Shown piece by piece: positions 46,017-54,504 of a DNA stretch of 64,000 bases. Made by a program: the position numbers and the translations under genes. Each line of letters begins with the position of its first letter. The stretch's first letter is position 1. The DNA is taken from assembly GCF_002846335.1 (NCBI RefSeq), contig NZ_PJMQ01000001.1, forward strand, positions 2,666,001 to 2,730,000, written 5' to 3'. The DNA is from Janthinobacterium sp. 61. Its GTDB lineage: Bacteria; Pseudomonadota; Gammaproteobacteria; Burkholderiales; Burkholderiaceae_D. The notes under the pieces were generated by a model that saw only the letters and a program-made list of their open reading frames with translations, ran no database searches and was not told where the DNA came from.

Positions 46017-46993
46017 TAAAAAAAATGACCCTGGCAGTACTCTTTACCGCCCTGTTTCCCTTCTACGGATGCCAGGCGCAAACCACGGCTGAAGCAAAAC
46101 CCGTTTCCGCTGAAGTCACCACCACCCTGACACCCGACATCGGCGGCATCAAGCAGGTGGTGGAAATCAAGACTGACGACGCGACCAAACCCGTGCTCCT
46201 GTTCTTGTCCGGCGGGCCGGGAAGCTCCATGATCAAGGGTGCGGATACCTTTACCAATGCGCTGAAAAGCAGATACACGCTGGTGCAATGGGACCAGCGC
46301 GATGCCGGGAAAACCTTGAAACTGAATCCTTCCCCCACGCAACCGTCCGTCGCTCAGATGGAGCAGGACACGTATCAAGTCATACAATTTCTGCGCAAGG
46401 AATTAAAGCAGGAAAAAATATACTTGCTGGGTAGCTCCTGGGGTAACGTCCTGGGCTTTTATATCGTCAAGCATCACCCGGAACTGCTGCATGCCTATTT
46501 CGCGTCGAATCCTGTCGTGAGCCAGCTGGAAAGCGAAAAAGAATTGCTGCAAGCCTTGAAAGTGCACTTCAAGGACAATGCCGTCGCCAGTCAGGAACTG
46601 GACAGCGTCAGTTTCCCGTTTGCCGGTGACGAAAGCATGTTTTATTTAAGAAAATGGCTTTTTTACAAGGATGGCAAGGCATTTGCAACGAGCGAGGGTT
46701 TCAAGACGGGCTTTCTTCAATGGTCAAAAACCTGGTCGCCAGTCTGGAACGAGGTCATGAACATTGATTTGCCAAAGACCTTGAAGAGCGTTGATTGCCC
46801 CGTGTATTTCTTCGTCGGCAAAAATGATATCCAGACCTCGACCAGGATCACGCAAGCGTATTTCGAGACCTTGAAGGCGCCAAAGAAGGGACTGTTTTTC
46901 TTTGATCATTCCGGGCATCAGATACACCAGGATGAACCTGCAAAGTTCCAAGAAGCCATCATCAAGACATTGGATACGGCTGGCAATTCCTGA
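46013..46993 (+). CDS. Secreted alpha/beta hydrolase (proline iminopeptidase-like lipoprotein)
   Basis: 326 aa. A lipoprotein-like signal ends FYGC; LLFLSGGPGSSMI is the HGGPG-type oxyanion motif, GSSWGN the nucleophile elbow and HSGHQIH the His region, as in proline iminopeptidase-like hydrolases. Base use is clearly lower in GC than the neighbours, with Lys codons AAA frequent, which suggests recent transfer. It is translationally coupled to the preceding small gene. Confidence 0.85.
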   Translation: MIKKMTLAVLFTALFPFYGCQAQTTAEAKPVSAEVTTTLTPDIGGIKQVVEIKTDDATKPVLLFLSGGPGSSMIKGADTFTNALKSRYTLVQWDQRDAGKTLKLNPSPTQPSVAQMEQDTYQVIQFLRKELKQEKIYLLGSSWGNVLGFYIVKHHPELLHAYFASNPVVSQLESEKELLQALKVHFKDNAVASQELDSVSFPFAGDESMFYLRKWLFYKDGKAFATSEGFKTGFLQWSKTWSPVWNEVMNIDLPKTLKSVDCPVYFFVGKNDIQTSTRITQAYFETLKAPKKGLFFFDHSGHQIHQDEPAKFQEAIIKTLDTAGNS

Positions 46994-47120
46994 CGCCACG
47001 CGCTGGATAAACAAACTGCCCCGACTCTGGTGTTGCCCATGACACCATGCTCGGGAGCTGGCCAGCCGGCCAAAACAGCGCCGCCTCACTCGCCGGCAAT
47101 GCTCGCAACGGCCCTCCCGA

Positions 47121-47297
47121 TCAGCGACGCCAACGCATGGGCTTGCAAAGCAAGGAATCGACAGACTCGCCTCGATCCGGCACAAACGCCGCAATGCAGA
47201 CCAATGCCTGGGCCTTGGCATCGTTCCCCGCTTGCGTGACCACGGCGCCGCCATACGAGTGAGCGACCAGGACCACAGTCGCTGGATGCCTGGCGGT
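47121..47297 (-). pseudogene. Relic of an alpha/beta hydrolase gene
   Basis: Read on minus from 47297, the frame gives HPATVVLVAHSYGGAVVTQA and then LVCIAAFVPDRGESVDSL, the nucleophile elbow and following strand of an esterase-type hydrolase. An in-frame TAG sits directly upstream (47298-47300) and the frame loses similarity and stops at 47121, so both ends are missing. No start or RBS remains. Confidence 0.75.
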
Positions 47298-47354
47298 CTA
47301 TGTGGCGGATCAAGGGCAGGCAACATGGGCGTCTCGTGCGGGCTTTGAAACGCA

Positions 47355-47384
47355 AAAAGCCCAACCGGTAAAGGCTGGGCTTTT
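47355..47384 (-). terminator. Terminator of tRNA-Asn copy 2
   Basis: A 9-bp stem AAAAGCCCA / TGGGCTTTT with an extra inner CC/GG pair, T-rich on the minus strand, 18 bases beyond the tRNA. Confidence 0.85.
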
Positions 47385-47401
47385 CGATACTGCTGATGTT
47401 C

Positions 47402-47477
47402 TGGCTCCCCGACCTGGACTCGAACCAGGGACCTGCGGATTAACAGTCCGTCGCTCTACCAACTGAGCTATCAGGGA
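47402..47477 (-). tRNA. tRNA-Asn (anticodon GTT), copy 2
   Basis: 76 nt, identical to copy 1, anticodon loop CTGTTAA, CCA encoded. Confidence 0.98.
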
Positions 47478-47488
47478 AAAGAGGCCGC

Positions 47489-47517
47489 ATTCTATAGGGT
47501 AAATTTTGCGATGTCCA
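47489..47517 (-). promoter_or_regulatory. Promoter of tRNA-Asn copy 2
   Basis: TGGACA (47512-47517), 17-base spacer, TAGAAT (47489-47494), then the GC-rich discriminator GCGGCC. Confidence 0.8.
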
Positions 47518-47566
47518 GATTTCCTCCTGAAAAAGGTATATTTTCCTGCCTCACCTTGCCAGACAC

Positions 47567-47893
47567 TCAGCCAGGATGCTCTTGCGGGTAGTAGTCAAAG
47601 ACCAGCACCCGCCCCAGCCAAGGCTTGAGCTGCTCGACAAAGGCCAGGTGGGCCGGATGGGTCAGATACACGTCGCGCGCAGCAGCGTCATCGAAGGTCA
47701 GGGTAAAGCAATCGGTAAAGCCATCATCGAGGCCTTCCGGGCTGACGTTCGGCCCCCACTCAAATTGCCGCACGCCGGGAATGCGGTGTTTCAGTTGAGA
47801 AAACTCATAGACGAGCTCGGCATGCTTGGCGGAGGTGATGCCATCGAGAAAGTCGCACAGGACGATGTGGCGCAAGGCGGAGGTACAAGTCAT
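47567..47893 (-). CDS. Dabb family (stress-responsive A/B barrel) protein
   Basis: 108 aa. Opens LRHIVLCDFLDGITSAKHAE and ends VFDYYPQE, with TFDDAAARDVYLTHPAHLAF as the typical Dabb core (HP-x-H-x2-F). These are small dimeric ferredoxin-like barrels of mostly unknown function. ATG 47893 has GGAG upstream and removes 24 non-family codons. It lies between tRNA-Asn copies 2 and 3. Confidence 0.88.
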   Translation of the reverse strand: MTCTSALRHIVLCDFLDGITSAKHAELVYEFSQLKHRIPGVRQFEWGPNVSPEGLDDGFTDCFTLTFDDAAARDVYLTHPAHLAFVEQLKPWLGRVLVFDYYPQEHPG

Positions 47894-47977
47894 GGGAAGG
47901 TGCTCCTGAAGTGATGCCTTCAGGATAGCGCAAAACGCGATCACGCACAGCCCAGCTGGCAGCAAAGGAAAACAAAA

Positions 47978-48003
47978 AAGGCCATGTTTTTCAACATGGC
48001 CTT
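47978..48003 (-). terminator. Terminator of tRNA-Asn copy 3
   Basis: An 11-bp perfect stem AAGGCCATGTT / AACATGGCCTT with a 4-base loop, then TTTTTT on minus. Differs from the copy-4 terminator by one compensating base pair. Confidence 0.93.
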
Positions 48004-48011
48004 CCGAATTC

Positions 48012-48087
48012 TGGCTCCCCGACCTGGACTCGAACCAGGGACCTGCGGATTAACAGTCCGTCGCTCTACCAACTGAGCTATCAGGGA
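48012..48087 (-). tRNA. tRNA-Asn (anticodon GTT), copy 3
   Basis: 76 nt, identical to copies 1 and 2. Confidence 0.98.
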
Positions 48088-48098
48088 AAAGAGGCCGT

Positions 48099-48127
48099 AT
48101 TATATAGGGCAACTATTCACATGTCCA
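48099..48127 (-). promoter_or_regulatory. Promoter of tRNA-Asn copy 3
   Basis: TGGACA (48122-48127), 17-base spacer, TATAAT (48099-48104), GC-rich discriminator ACGGCC. Confidence 0.86.
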
Positions 48128-48187
48128 GATTCCCATAGGGAAATTCTTATCCTGCCAATCTGCCCGCGTCTGCGGCGGAAAACAAAA

Positions 48188-48213
48188 AAGGCCACGTTTT
48201 TCAACGTGGCCTT
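48188..48213 (-). terminator. Terminator of tRNA-Asn copy 4
   Basis: An 11-bp stem AAGGCCACGTT / AACGTGGCCTT, 4-base loop, then TTTTTT on minus. Confidence 0.93.
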
Positions 48214-48221
48214 CCGAATTC

Positions 48222-48297
48222 TGGCTCCCCGACCTGGACTCGAACCAGGGACCTGCGGATTAACAGTCCGTCGCTCTACCAACTGAGCTATCAGGGA
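48222..48297 (-). tRNA. tRNA-Asn (anticodon GTT), copy 4
   Basis: 76 nt, identical to the other copies; only 134 bases upstream of copy 3. Confidence 0.98.
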
Positions 48298-48308
48298 AAA
48301 GAGGCAAT

Positions 48309-48337
48309 ATTATATGTCGCTTGCTCCACATTTGCAA
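48309..48337 (-). promoter_or_regulatory. Promoter of tRNA-Asn copy 4
   Basis: TTGCAA (48332-48337), 17-base spacer, TATAAT (48309-48314). The -35 and upstream sequence differ from the other three copies. Confidence 0.82.
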
Positions 48338-48428
48338 GACTGAAACTGCATCTCGACAAACACGGCCACAACCGACTTTCTACCGCCATCAGCGCCGCAC
48401 TTGCATGCAGCGCCGAAGAAGCAAGATC

Positions 48429-49643
48429 TTAAAGCACTTTGGCGATCGCGTCAATAACGATGTCGATATTGCGCGAATTCAACGCTGCCACGCAGATGCG
48501 GCCCGTGTCGACGGCATAGATCGATTGCTCGCGCAAGGACGCCACTTGCTCCTTGGTCAGGCCCGAGTACGAGAACATGCCGATCTGCTGGCGCACGAAT
48601 TCGAAGTCGTGCGCTGGCGCCTTGGCTTTCAGCTTTTCCACGAAGGCATTGCGCATTTCACGGATGCGCACGCGCATGCCGGCCAGTTCCTCTTCCCACA
48701 GCTGGCGCAGTTCCGGCGTGGCCAGGACGGTAGCAACCACCTTGCCGCCATGCGTAGGCGGGTTCGAGTAGTTGGTACGCACGACGCGCTTCAATTGCGA
48801 CAGCAGACGGGCAGCTTCATCGGCGCTCGCAGCGACGACGCTCAGGGCGCCCACGCGCTCGCCATACAGCGAGAACGATTTCGAGAACGAGTTCGACACC
48901 AGCAGCGGGCCGCCCGCGTCGGCGAAGCGGCGCACCACAGCGCCATCTTCGGCGATGCCGTTGGCAAAGCCCTGGTAAGCCATGTCCAGGAACGGCACCA
49001 GGCCGCGCGACGTGACGATGGCGATGATCTGGTCCCACTGGGCCACGCTCAGGTCGGCGCCGGTCGGGTTGTGGCAGCAAGCGTGCAGCACGACGATGGA
49101 GCCGGCTGGCATGGCGTTCAGGCTGGCCAGCATGCCGTCGAAGTTCACGCCGTGGGTGGCTGCATCGTAATACGCGTAGTTATTCACGACGAAACCGGCG
49201 CTTTCAAACAGCGCGCGGTGGTTTTCCCAGCTTGGATCGCTGATATAGACCTGGGCACCCGGCGCGAAGCGCTGCAGGAAATCGGCACCGATCTTCAGTG
49301 CGCCCGTGCCGCCGATGGCTTGCACGGTGATGGCGCGGCGCTCTTGAATAACGGCACTATCGGCACCAAATACGAGTTCTTGCACCGCCTTGTCGTAGGC
49401 GGCCAGGCCTTCGATCGGCAGATAGGTGCGTGGCGAGGCCTGTTCGATCAGAATGGCTTCTGCCTTGCGTACGCAAGCTAACAGCGGCACTTTACCGTTG
49501 TCGTCATAATAGACGCCAACGCCCAGATTGATTTTGGCGGGATTCTGGTCCGCGTTAAATGCTTCGGTGATGCCCAGGATCGGGTCGCGTGGGGCCATCT
49601 CGATGGCGCTAAACAGACTGGCAGAAACAGTTGGGTTCGTCAT
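48429..49643 (-). CDS. Aspartate/aromatic aminotransferase (AspC/TyrB type)
   Basis: 404 aa fold-type I PLP enzyme. The opening [20 protein letters not shown], the segment [17 protein letters not shown] and the PLP-lysine region [17 protein letters not shown] are characteristic of AspC/TyrB. It transfers amino groups between aspartate or aromatic amino acids and 2-oxoglutarate. ATG 49643 ([11 protein letters not shown]) is chosen; the open frame extends 37 codons into the region shared with uvrB. Divergent from uvrB. Confidence 0.93.
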   Translation of the reverse strand: MTNPTVSASLFSAIEMAPRDPILGITEAFNADQNPAKINLGVGVYYDDNGKVPLLACVRKAEAILIEQASPRTYLPIEGLAAYDKAVQELVFGADSAVIQERRAITVQAIGGTGALKIGADFLQRFAPGAQVYISDPSWENHRALFESAGFVVNNYAYYDAATHGVNFDGMLASLNAMPAGSIVVLHACCHNPTGADLSVAQWDQIIAIVTSRGLVPFLDMAYQGFANGIAEDGAVVRRFADAGGPLLVSNSFSKSFSLYGERVGALSVVAASADEAARLLSQLKRVVRTNYSNPPTHGGKVVATVLATPELRQLWEEELAGMRVRIREMRNAFVEKLKAKAPAHDFEFVRQQIGMFSYSGLTKEQVASLREQSIYAVDTGRICVAALNSRNIDIVIDAIAKVL

Positions 49644-49754
49644 GATAAGATTGGATTCGATTGGAAGCAGGTTCACAGCGGAGTTGTAGACAGCGCCCCG
49701 AATACAACGCCAGGGCCGCCAGCAGAGCACTATTCTAACAAAGGTCTGATTCAC

Positions 49755-51842
49755 ATGCCCGAATTATCTACCGCCAGCGAGGCGGAAAGCGCAATTATCT
49801 CTTTCCCGGACTCCCCCTTCAAGCTGCACCAGCCCTTCCCTCCGGCTGGCGATCAGCCGGCGGCGATCGCCCAGTTATCCGAGGGGATTGCCGATGGACT
49901 GGCCTTCCAGACCCTGCTGGGCGTGACCGGTTCGGGCAAGACCTACACCATGGCCAACGTCATCGCGCGCATGGGCCGGCCGGCCATCGTCTTCGCGCCC
50001 AACAAGACGCTGGCGGCGCAGCTGTACAGCGAGTTCCGCGACTTTTTCCCGCAAAATGCGGTCGAATACTTCGTCAGCTACTACGATTACTACCAGCCAG
50101 AAGCCTACGTGCCGCAGCGCGACCTGTTCATCGAAAAGGACTCGTCGATCAACGAACATATCGAGCAGATGCGTTTGTCGTGCACCAAGTCGCTGATGGA
50201 GCGGCGCGACGTCATCATCGTCGCCACCGTCTCGGCCATCTACGGTATCGGCAACCCGAACGAATACCACCAGATGATTCTGACGTTGCGCGTAAAAGAC
50301 AGGGTCGCGCAGCGCGACGTCATCGCGCGCCTGATTCAGATGCAGTACACGCGCAATGAAGTCGACTTCGGCCGGGGCACCTTCCGCGTGCGCGGCGATA
50401 CCATCGACATCTTCCCCGCCGAGCATGCAGAGCTGGCCGTGCGCCTGGAAATGTTCGACGACGAGATCGAATCGATCCAGCTGTTCGACCCGTTGACGGG
50501 CCGCGTGCGGCAAAAAATCCCCCGCTTCACCGTGTACCCGGGTTCGCACTATGTGACGCCCCGCTCCACCGTGTTGCGCGCCGTCGAGACCATCAAGGAC
50601 GAACTGCGCGAGCGTCTCGAGTTCTTCCGCAAGGAAAACAAGCTGATCGAAGAACAAAGGCTGGAACAGCGCACGCGCTTTGACCTGGAAATGATGGCCG
50701 AAATCGGTTTCACCAAGGGCATCGAAAACTATTCGCGCCACCTGTCCGGCGCGCTGCCGGGCGAACCGCCGCCCACCCTGGTCGACTATTTGCCCGCCGA
50801 CGCGCTGATGTTCCTCGACGAGTCGCACGTGCTGACGGGCCAGCTGAGCGCCATGTACAACGGCGACCGTTCGCGCAAGACCAACCTGGTCGACTATGGC
50901 TTCCGCCTGCCGTCGGCGCTCGACAACCGGCCCTTGAAATTCGAGGAGTTCGAACAGAAGATGCGTCAGACGATCTTCGTCTCGGCCACCCCTGCCGACT
51001 ACGAAAAAACGCATTCCGACCAGGTGGTCGAGCAGGTCGTGCGCCCGACCGGCCTGGTCGACCCGCAAATCATCGTGCGCCCCGCCAGCAGCCAGGTGGA
51101 CGACCTGATGTCGGAAATCGTCGAACGCATCAAGAAGGATGAGCGCGTGCTGGTAACGACACTGACCAAGCGCATGTCGGAGCAATTGACGGAATACCTG
51201 GGCGACCATGGCATCAAGGTGCGCTACCTGCACAGCGATATCGAAACGGTGGAACGCGTGGAAATCCTGCGCGACCTGCGACTGGGCACCTTCGACGTCC
51301 TGGTGGGCATCAACTTGCTGCGCGAGGGCCTGGACTTGCCGGAAGTGTCGCTGGTCGCCATCCTCGACGCGGACAAGGAAGGCTTCTTGCGCTCAGAGCG
51401 CAGCCTGATCCAGACCATCGGCCGCGCCGCGCGTAACCTGAACGGCACGGCAATCCTGTACGGCGACCGCATCACGGACTCCATGCGCCGCGCCATCGAC
51501 GAGACAGAACGCCGCCGCGCCAAGCAGATCGCTTTTAATACGGCCAACAACATCATCCCGATCGGCGTCAAAAAATCGATCCGCGAAATGATTGACGGTG
51601 TCTACAGCCCGCAGGAAGCACGCGAAAACCTGCAAGTGGCGCAGGAAGCGGCGAAGTTCGAGGCCATGAGCGAGAAACAGGTCAGCAAGGAAATCAAGCG
51701 CCTGGAAAAACTGATGGTCGACCACGCCAAGAACCTGGAGTTCGAAAAGGCGGCGCAAGTGCGCGACCAGCTGCACCTCCTCAAGCAGCAGCTGTTCGGT
51801 GCACCCGGCACCGACAATGTGGCGTCGATCCTGGGCAAGTAA
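49755..51842 (+). CDS. uvrB: Excinuclease ABC subunit UvrB
   Basis: 695 aa. Walker A GVTGSGKT at 56-63, the DNA-inserting beta-hairpin segment [12 protein letters not shown] at 109-120, helicase motifs ([16 protein letters not shown]) and a C-terminal UVR domain for UvrA/UvrC contact. UvrB verifies lesions in nucleotide excision repair. No CTGT-N8-ACAG box is visible in the 111 bases upstream, so SOS control is not evident here. Confidence 0.98.
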   Translation: MPELSTASEAESAIISFPDSPFKLHQPFPPAGDQPAAIAQLSEGIADGLAFQTLLGVTGSGKTYTMANVIARMGRPAIVFAPNKTLAAQLYSEFRDFFPQNAVEYFVSYYDYYQPEAYVPQRDLFIEKDSSINEHIEQMRLSCTKSLMERRDVIIVATVSAIYGIGNPNEYHQMILTLRVKDRVAQRDVIARLIQMQYTRNEVDFGRGTFRVRGDTIDIFPAEHAELAVRLEMFDDEIESIQLFDPLTGRVRQKIPRFTVYPGSHYVTPRSTVLRAVETIKDELRERLEFFRKENKLIEEQRLEQRTRFDLEMMAEIGFTKGIENYSRHLSGALPGEPPPTLVDYLPADALMFLDESHVLTGQLSAMYNGDRSRKTNLVDYGFRLPSALDNRPLKFEEFEQKMRQTIFVSATPADYEKTHSDQVVEQVVRPTGLVDPQIIVRPASSQVDDLMSEIVERIKKDERVLVTTLTKRMSEQLTEYLGDHGIKVRYLHSDIETVERVEILRDLRLGTFDVLVGINLLREGLDLPEVSLVAILDADKEGFLRSERSLIQTIGRAARNLNGTAILYGDRITDSMRRAIDETERRRAKQIAFNTANNIIPIGVKKSIREMIDGVYSPQEARENLQVAQEAAKFEAMSEKQVSKEIKRLEKLMVDHAKNLEFEKAAQVRDQLHLLKQQLFGAPGTDNVASILGK

Positions 51843-51908
51843 GCGCCAGCAATGGTGTCGGATGACGGCGCTTCGCGCCTGATCCGGCCTGCCCCATCTT
51901 CCCGGTTT

Positions 51909-52859
51909 TCAACGCTCCTGAACAAAGGCCGTCACCGCGTCGATCAGCGCGGGCGCCAGCGGCAGCTCGGGATTGCCATACGACGGCATTTGTTGCGCCA
52001 AATCGCCACTGACCATTTTCAATACATGGTTCATGCCTGGCACGATCAGCAACTGCGCCCTCGGCGCGGCCGCCGCCAGCGCCTGCGCGTCGACCACCGA
52101 CACCTGCAGATCGGTCGCCCCTTGCACGATCAACAGCGGCATGCGCAGCGCGGCCACAGCATCGCAGGGCGAATACTTCAGCGACGAGATCAGATACGGC
52201 TGCACGGAAGGCCGGTAAAGCGCCATCAGGGCCGGCGGCACGTCCTTTGCCAGCTCCCCCTGCCTGAGCGAGACCAGAATGCGTTCGTTCTGCGCATACA
52301 GCCCGGGCGGCAGGCGCGGCTTGAGCTGCGCGCGCAGGATTTCGTCGAGCGTGCTACCCGCGCCAGCGATCGAGATGCAGGCATCGGCAGGCACCCTCTG
52401 GCAAGCTAGCGCAGCGATCAGCGCGCCTTCGCTATGGCCAGCCATCACGATATGCGAAAAGCGTGGATCGGCGCGCAATTGCCGCAGCCAGGCCGTGGCG
52501 TCGTCGATATAGTGGTCGAAACGCAGATCAGCCTCGCTCAGCCCTGCCTGCGTGCTGGCGCCGATGCCGCGCTTGTCATAGCGCAGCGTAGCGATGCCAT
52601 TGCGCGCCAACGCGTCAGCCAGCATGCGCAGCCCATCATTGTGGCCCGGCAACATGGCGCTGTTGCCATTGCGGTCAGTCGGACCGGAGCCGGCATGCAG
52701 CAGCACCACCGGCACCTTGCCATCCACCTTCGGCAGCGACAGTGTGCCGTGCAATACGCCGCCAGTCACCGCCAGCGTCACCTCCTGTTCACCACCGGTG
52801 GCGGCGCGTACCGACAAGCACACCATCAAGACCAACATTCCCAGCGTCCATCGCAACAT
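51909..52859 (-). CDS. Exported alpha/beta hydrolase
   Basis: 316 aa. A signal peptide (LGMLVLMVCLSVRAATG) precedes VVLLHAGSGPTDRNGNSA, nucleophile elbow GHSEGA, acid in QGATDLQV and His in GMNHVLK. The HAGSGPTDR motif is typical of periplasmic serine hydrolases of the dienelactone/acyl-esterase type. It is 12 bases downstream of sdpI-like and probably in the same unit. RBS CAGGAGG. Confidence 0.87.
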   Translation of the reverse strand: MLRWTLGMLVLMVCLSVRAATGGEQEVTLAVTGGVLHGTLSLPKVDGKVPVVLLHAGSGPTDRNGNSAMLPGHNDGLRMLADALARNGIATLRYDKRGIGASTQAGLSEADLRFDHYIDDATAWLRQLRADPRFSHIVMAGHSEGALIAALACQRVPADACISIAGAGSTLDEILRAQLKPRLPPGLYAQNERILVSLRQGELAKDVPPALMALYRPSVQPYLISSLKYSPCDAVAALRMPLLIVQGATDLQVSVVDAQALAAAAPRAQLLIVPGMNHVLKMVSGDLAQQMPSYGNPELPLAPALIDAVTAFVQER

Positions 52860-52871
52860 GCTTCCCTCCTG

Positions 52872-53528
52872 TCAGTGAATTTCCAGTTGATCCTTGTCCA
52901 AGCGCTTGCACTGCAGCAACGAGTACAGGATGGCCAGAGGCGCCCAGGCCAGCGCCAGCACCAGCAGCAGCCAAGCAGGGGCGCCCAGTGCCAGTGCGAC
53001 CAGTCCCAGCAGACCGCTGCCCACCATCAGCCTGGCCGCCAGTCGGTGGGTGACATACCATACGCGCTCACTGGCCAGCGTCCACGGCGTGCGGATGCCG
53101 AGATAGAAATTGCGGCGCACCTTGCCCATTGGATTGCCAGCCAGTATCAGCATCACCAACAGCCCGGCCGGCACCGCGCGCGCTATCGGCACCGCCATGC
53201 CCATGGCGCTGGCCAGGACCAAGCCATGCACGTACGCGAGCAGGCCCATCACGACCACGAAGCTGTAGTAAAAGGTGGGCGCGAACGGCTGCACTTCAAA
53301 GCGACGCGGCGACAGCGATGGCAGCAGCAAGGCCAGCAGCAGGAGGAAGGCCATCAGGCCCGGCCCCAGCAGCCACAGCACCGCGCGCGGCGCGTAGCCA
53401 TCCACCTCGCCCCGGTAATTCCAGTGCACGGCCACCACCTCGGGCAACTGCGGCCAGGCGTACAAGGTGGCCGCAATGACGGCGGCGATCATCAACAGGC
53501 TCAGGGCGATAAAGCGCGCTTTCATCAT
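52872..53528 (-). CDS. SdpI family membrane protein (DUF1648/SdpI)
   Basis: 218 aa with about six TM segments. The N-terminal DUF1648 part has QLPEVVAVHWNYRGEVDGYA; the C-terminal SdpI part has GNPMGKVRRNFYLGIRTPWT and LASERVWYVTHRLA. In Bacillus SdpI gives immunity to the SdpC toxin and helps control its repressor SdpR. The start overlaps the sdpR-like stop (ATGA). No SdpC-like toxin gene is seen. Confidence 0.9.
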   Translation of the reverse strand: MMKARFIALSLLMIAAVIAATLYAWPQLPEVVAVHWNYRGEVDGYAPRAVLWLLGPGLMAFLLLLALLLPSLSPRRFEVQPFAPTFYYSFVVVMGLLAYVHGLVLASAMGMAVPIARAVPAGLLVMLILAGNPMGKVRRNFYLGIRTPWTLASERVWYVTHRLAARLMVGSGLLGLVALALGAPAWLLLVLALAWAPLAILYSLLQCKRLDKDQLEIH

Positions 53529-53809
53529 TTGCTCTCCTTATGGTCGGTATCGGTCAGGTCCAGCATCCACGCCAGCACATCCTGCAGCACAGTGGTGTTG
53601 AGGCCATACCAGATGGTCTGGCCTTCGCGCCGGCGCGTGATCAGGTCGGCATCCGCCAGCACCGCAAAATGGTGCGACATGGTCGGCTTGCTCATGTCGA
53701 AACGGGCGGCCAGGTCGCCGGCCGTCATTTCACCGGCCCGCAGCAGCCGCAGGATTTCGCGCCGCGCAGGGTCAGCAATCGCCTTGAAGGCACTGTTGGC
53801 GGCATTCAT
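53525..53809 (-). CDS. SdpR-type ArsR-family autorepressor
   Basis: 94 aa winged-helix protein. AIADPARREILRLLRAGEMT and ARFDMSKPTMSHHFAVLADA place it in the SdpR autorepressor group; no metal-binding Cys motif is present. Coupled to sdpI by ATGA. The overlapping palindromes just upstream are the likely operator. No good RBS precedes the ATG, so the mRNA may have a very short leader. Confidence 0.9.
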   Translation of the reverse strand: MNAANSAFKAIADPARREILRLLRAGEMTAGDLAARFDMSKPTMSHHFAVLADADLITRRREGQTIWYGLNTTVLQDVLAWMLDLTDTDHKESK

Positions 53810-53821
53810 ATTAAGATAAAC

Positions 53822-53842
53822 ATCTAATTAGATAGTTATCTA
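53822..53842 (-). promoter_or_regulatory. Overlapping palindromes, candidate SdpR operator
   Basis: ATCTAATTAGAT (53822-53833) and TAGATAGTTATCTA (53829-53842) are perfect palindromes sharing five bases, 13 bases upstream of the sdpR-like ATG in an AT-rich patch. Such tandem sites are expected for an ArsR-fold autorepressor. Confidence 0.7.
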
Positions 53843-53953
53843 AATATAAAGCCAGCTGCGGCTGGGGTCAAGCGATTTTCAGTACCCGCCCGGACAAGAA
53901 GACGGACGGGACACGATTCCCGGCCCTGCTCTCAGGCCCAGCCCGGCACCGCC

Positions 53954-54421
53954 CTACTCCGGCAGCGAATAGTCGATGTCGTAAAAATGCTGGCCGTTTT
54001 CAATGCGGATGGCCATCGTCCCGCTGATGCCCGGCAGTTGCCCCGTGCCGGAATACGGCACGATGACGATACTCAGCTCCTGCCTGCCGTCGGCCATCGT
54101 GCCGAAATGCTGGGCCACGAAACTGCCCTCTTTTCCCTGCAGGACGCCCGTGATGGCTTCCATCGCGACATAACCGGCAGCGCCTTTGGTGTCAGTCACG
54201 CCATTCAGCATTTGCCTCGTGGCAGTGGCGACAAGGTCGCCCGCATACACCTTGTCAAGCAGCACCCTGCCCAAGGTCGTGCGCCCCGCGCGTTGCGGCG
54301 CCGTGGCCGGCGTCATGGTGATGCTAAAACTTCCCGTAGCGTGCGCGTGCATGCGATGATTCCCCTCTGTAGACGAGGCGGCGCCGGCTGGCGCCACCGA
54401 TAGACAACATGCGGCCAGCAT
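53954..54421 (-). CDS. DUF3224 protein, start region disrupted or ambiguous
   Basis: 155 aa from ATG 54421. The DUF3224 domain starts at ATGSFSITMTPA and runs to HFYDIDYSLPE; function unknown. Residues LMLAACCLSVAPAGAASS look like a signal peptide, but the RBS-preceded ATG AAA 27 bases upstream is followed by an in-frame TAA. A second start, ATG 54352 (MHAHATGS) with GAGGGG upstream, would give a cytoplasmic 132-aa protein. Confidence 0.75.
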   Translation of the reverse strand: MLAACCLSVAPAGAASSTEGNHRMHAHATGSFSITMTPATAPQRAGRTTLGRVLLDKVYAGDLVATATRQMLNGVTDTKGAAGYVAMEAITGVLQGKEGSFVAQHFGTMADGRQELSIVIVPYSGTGQLPGISGTMAIRIENGQHFYDIDYSLPE

Positions 54422-54504
54422 CAGGCCCGGCCAACTGTGTTATTTCATGATTCCCTTCCGATCAATGCGAGAGGACCAGCTTAAGGCCGTGCAGGAGACA
54501 AATA

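Noticed and set aside
37870..47477. Genomic island bounded by duplicated tRNA-Asn genes as attachment sites
   Set aside because: No integrase, relaxase or phage gene lies between them, all tRNA copies are full length with own promoters, and most genes inside have host-like GC.
47402..48297. Three near-identical 76-bp repeats with short spacing resembling a repeat array
   Set aside because: They are tRNA-Asn genes with promoters and terminators, not CRISPR repeats.
49644..49754. SOS box upstream of uvrB
   Set aside because: No CTGT-N8-ACAG element with acceptable match is present in the gap.
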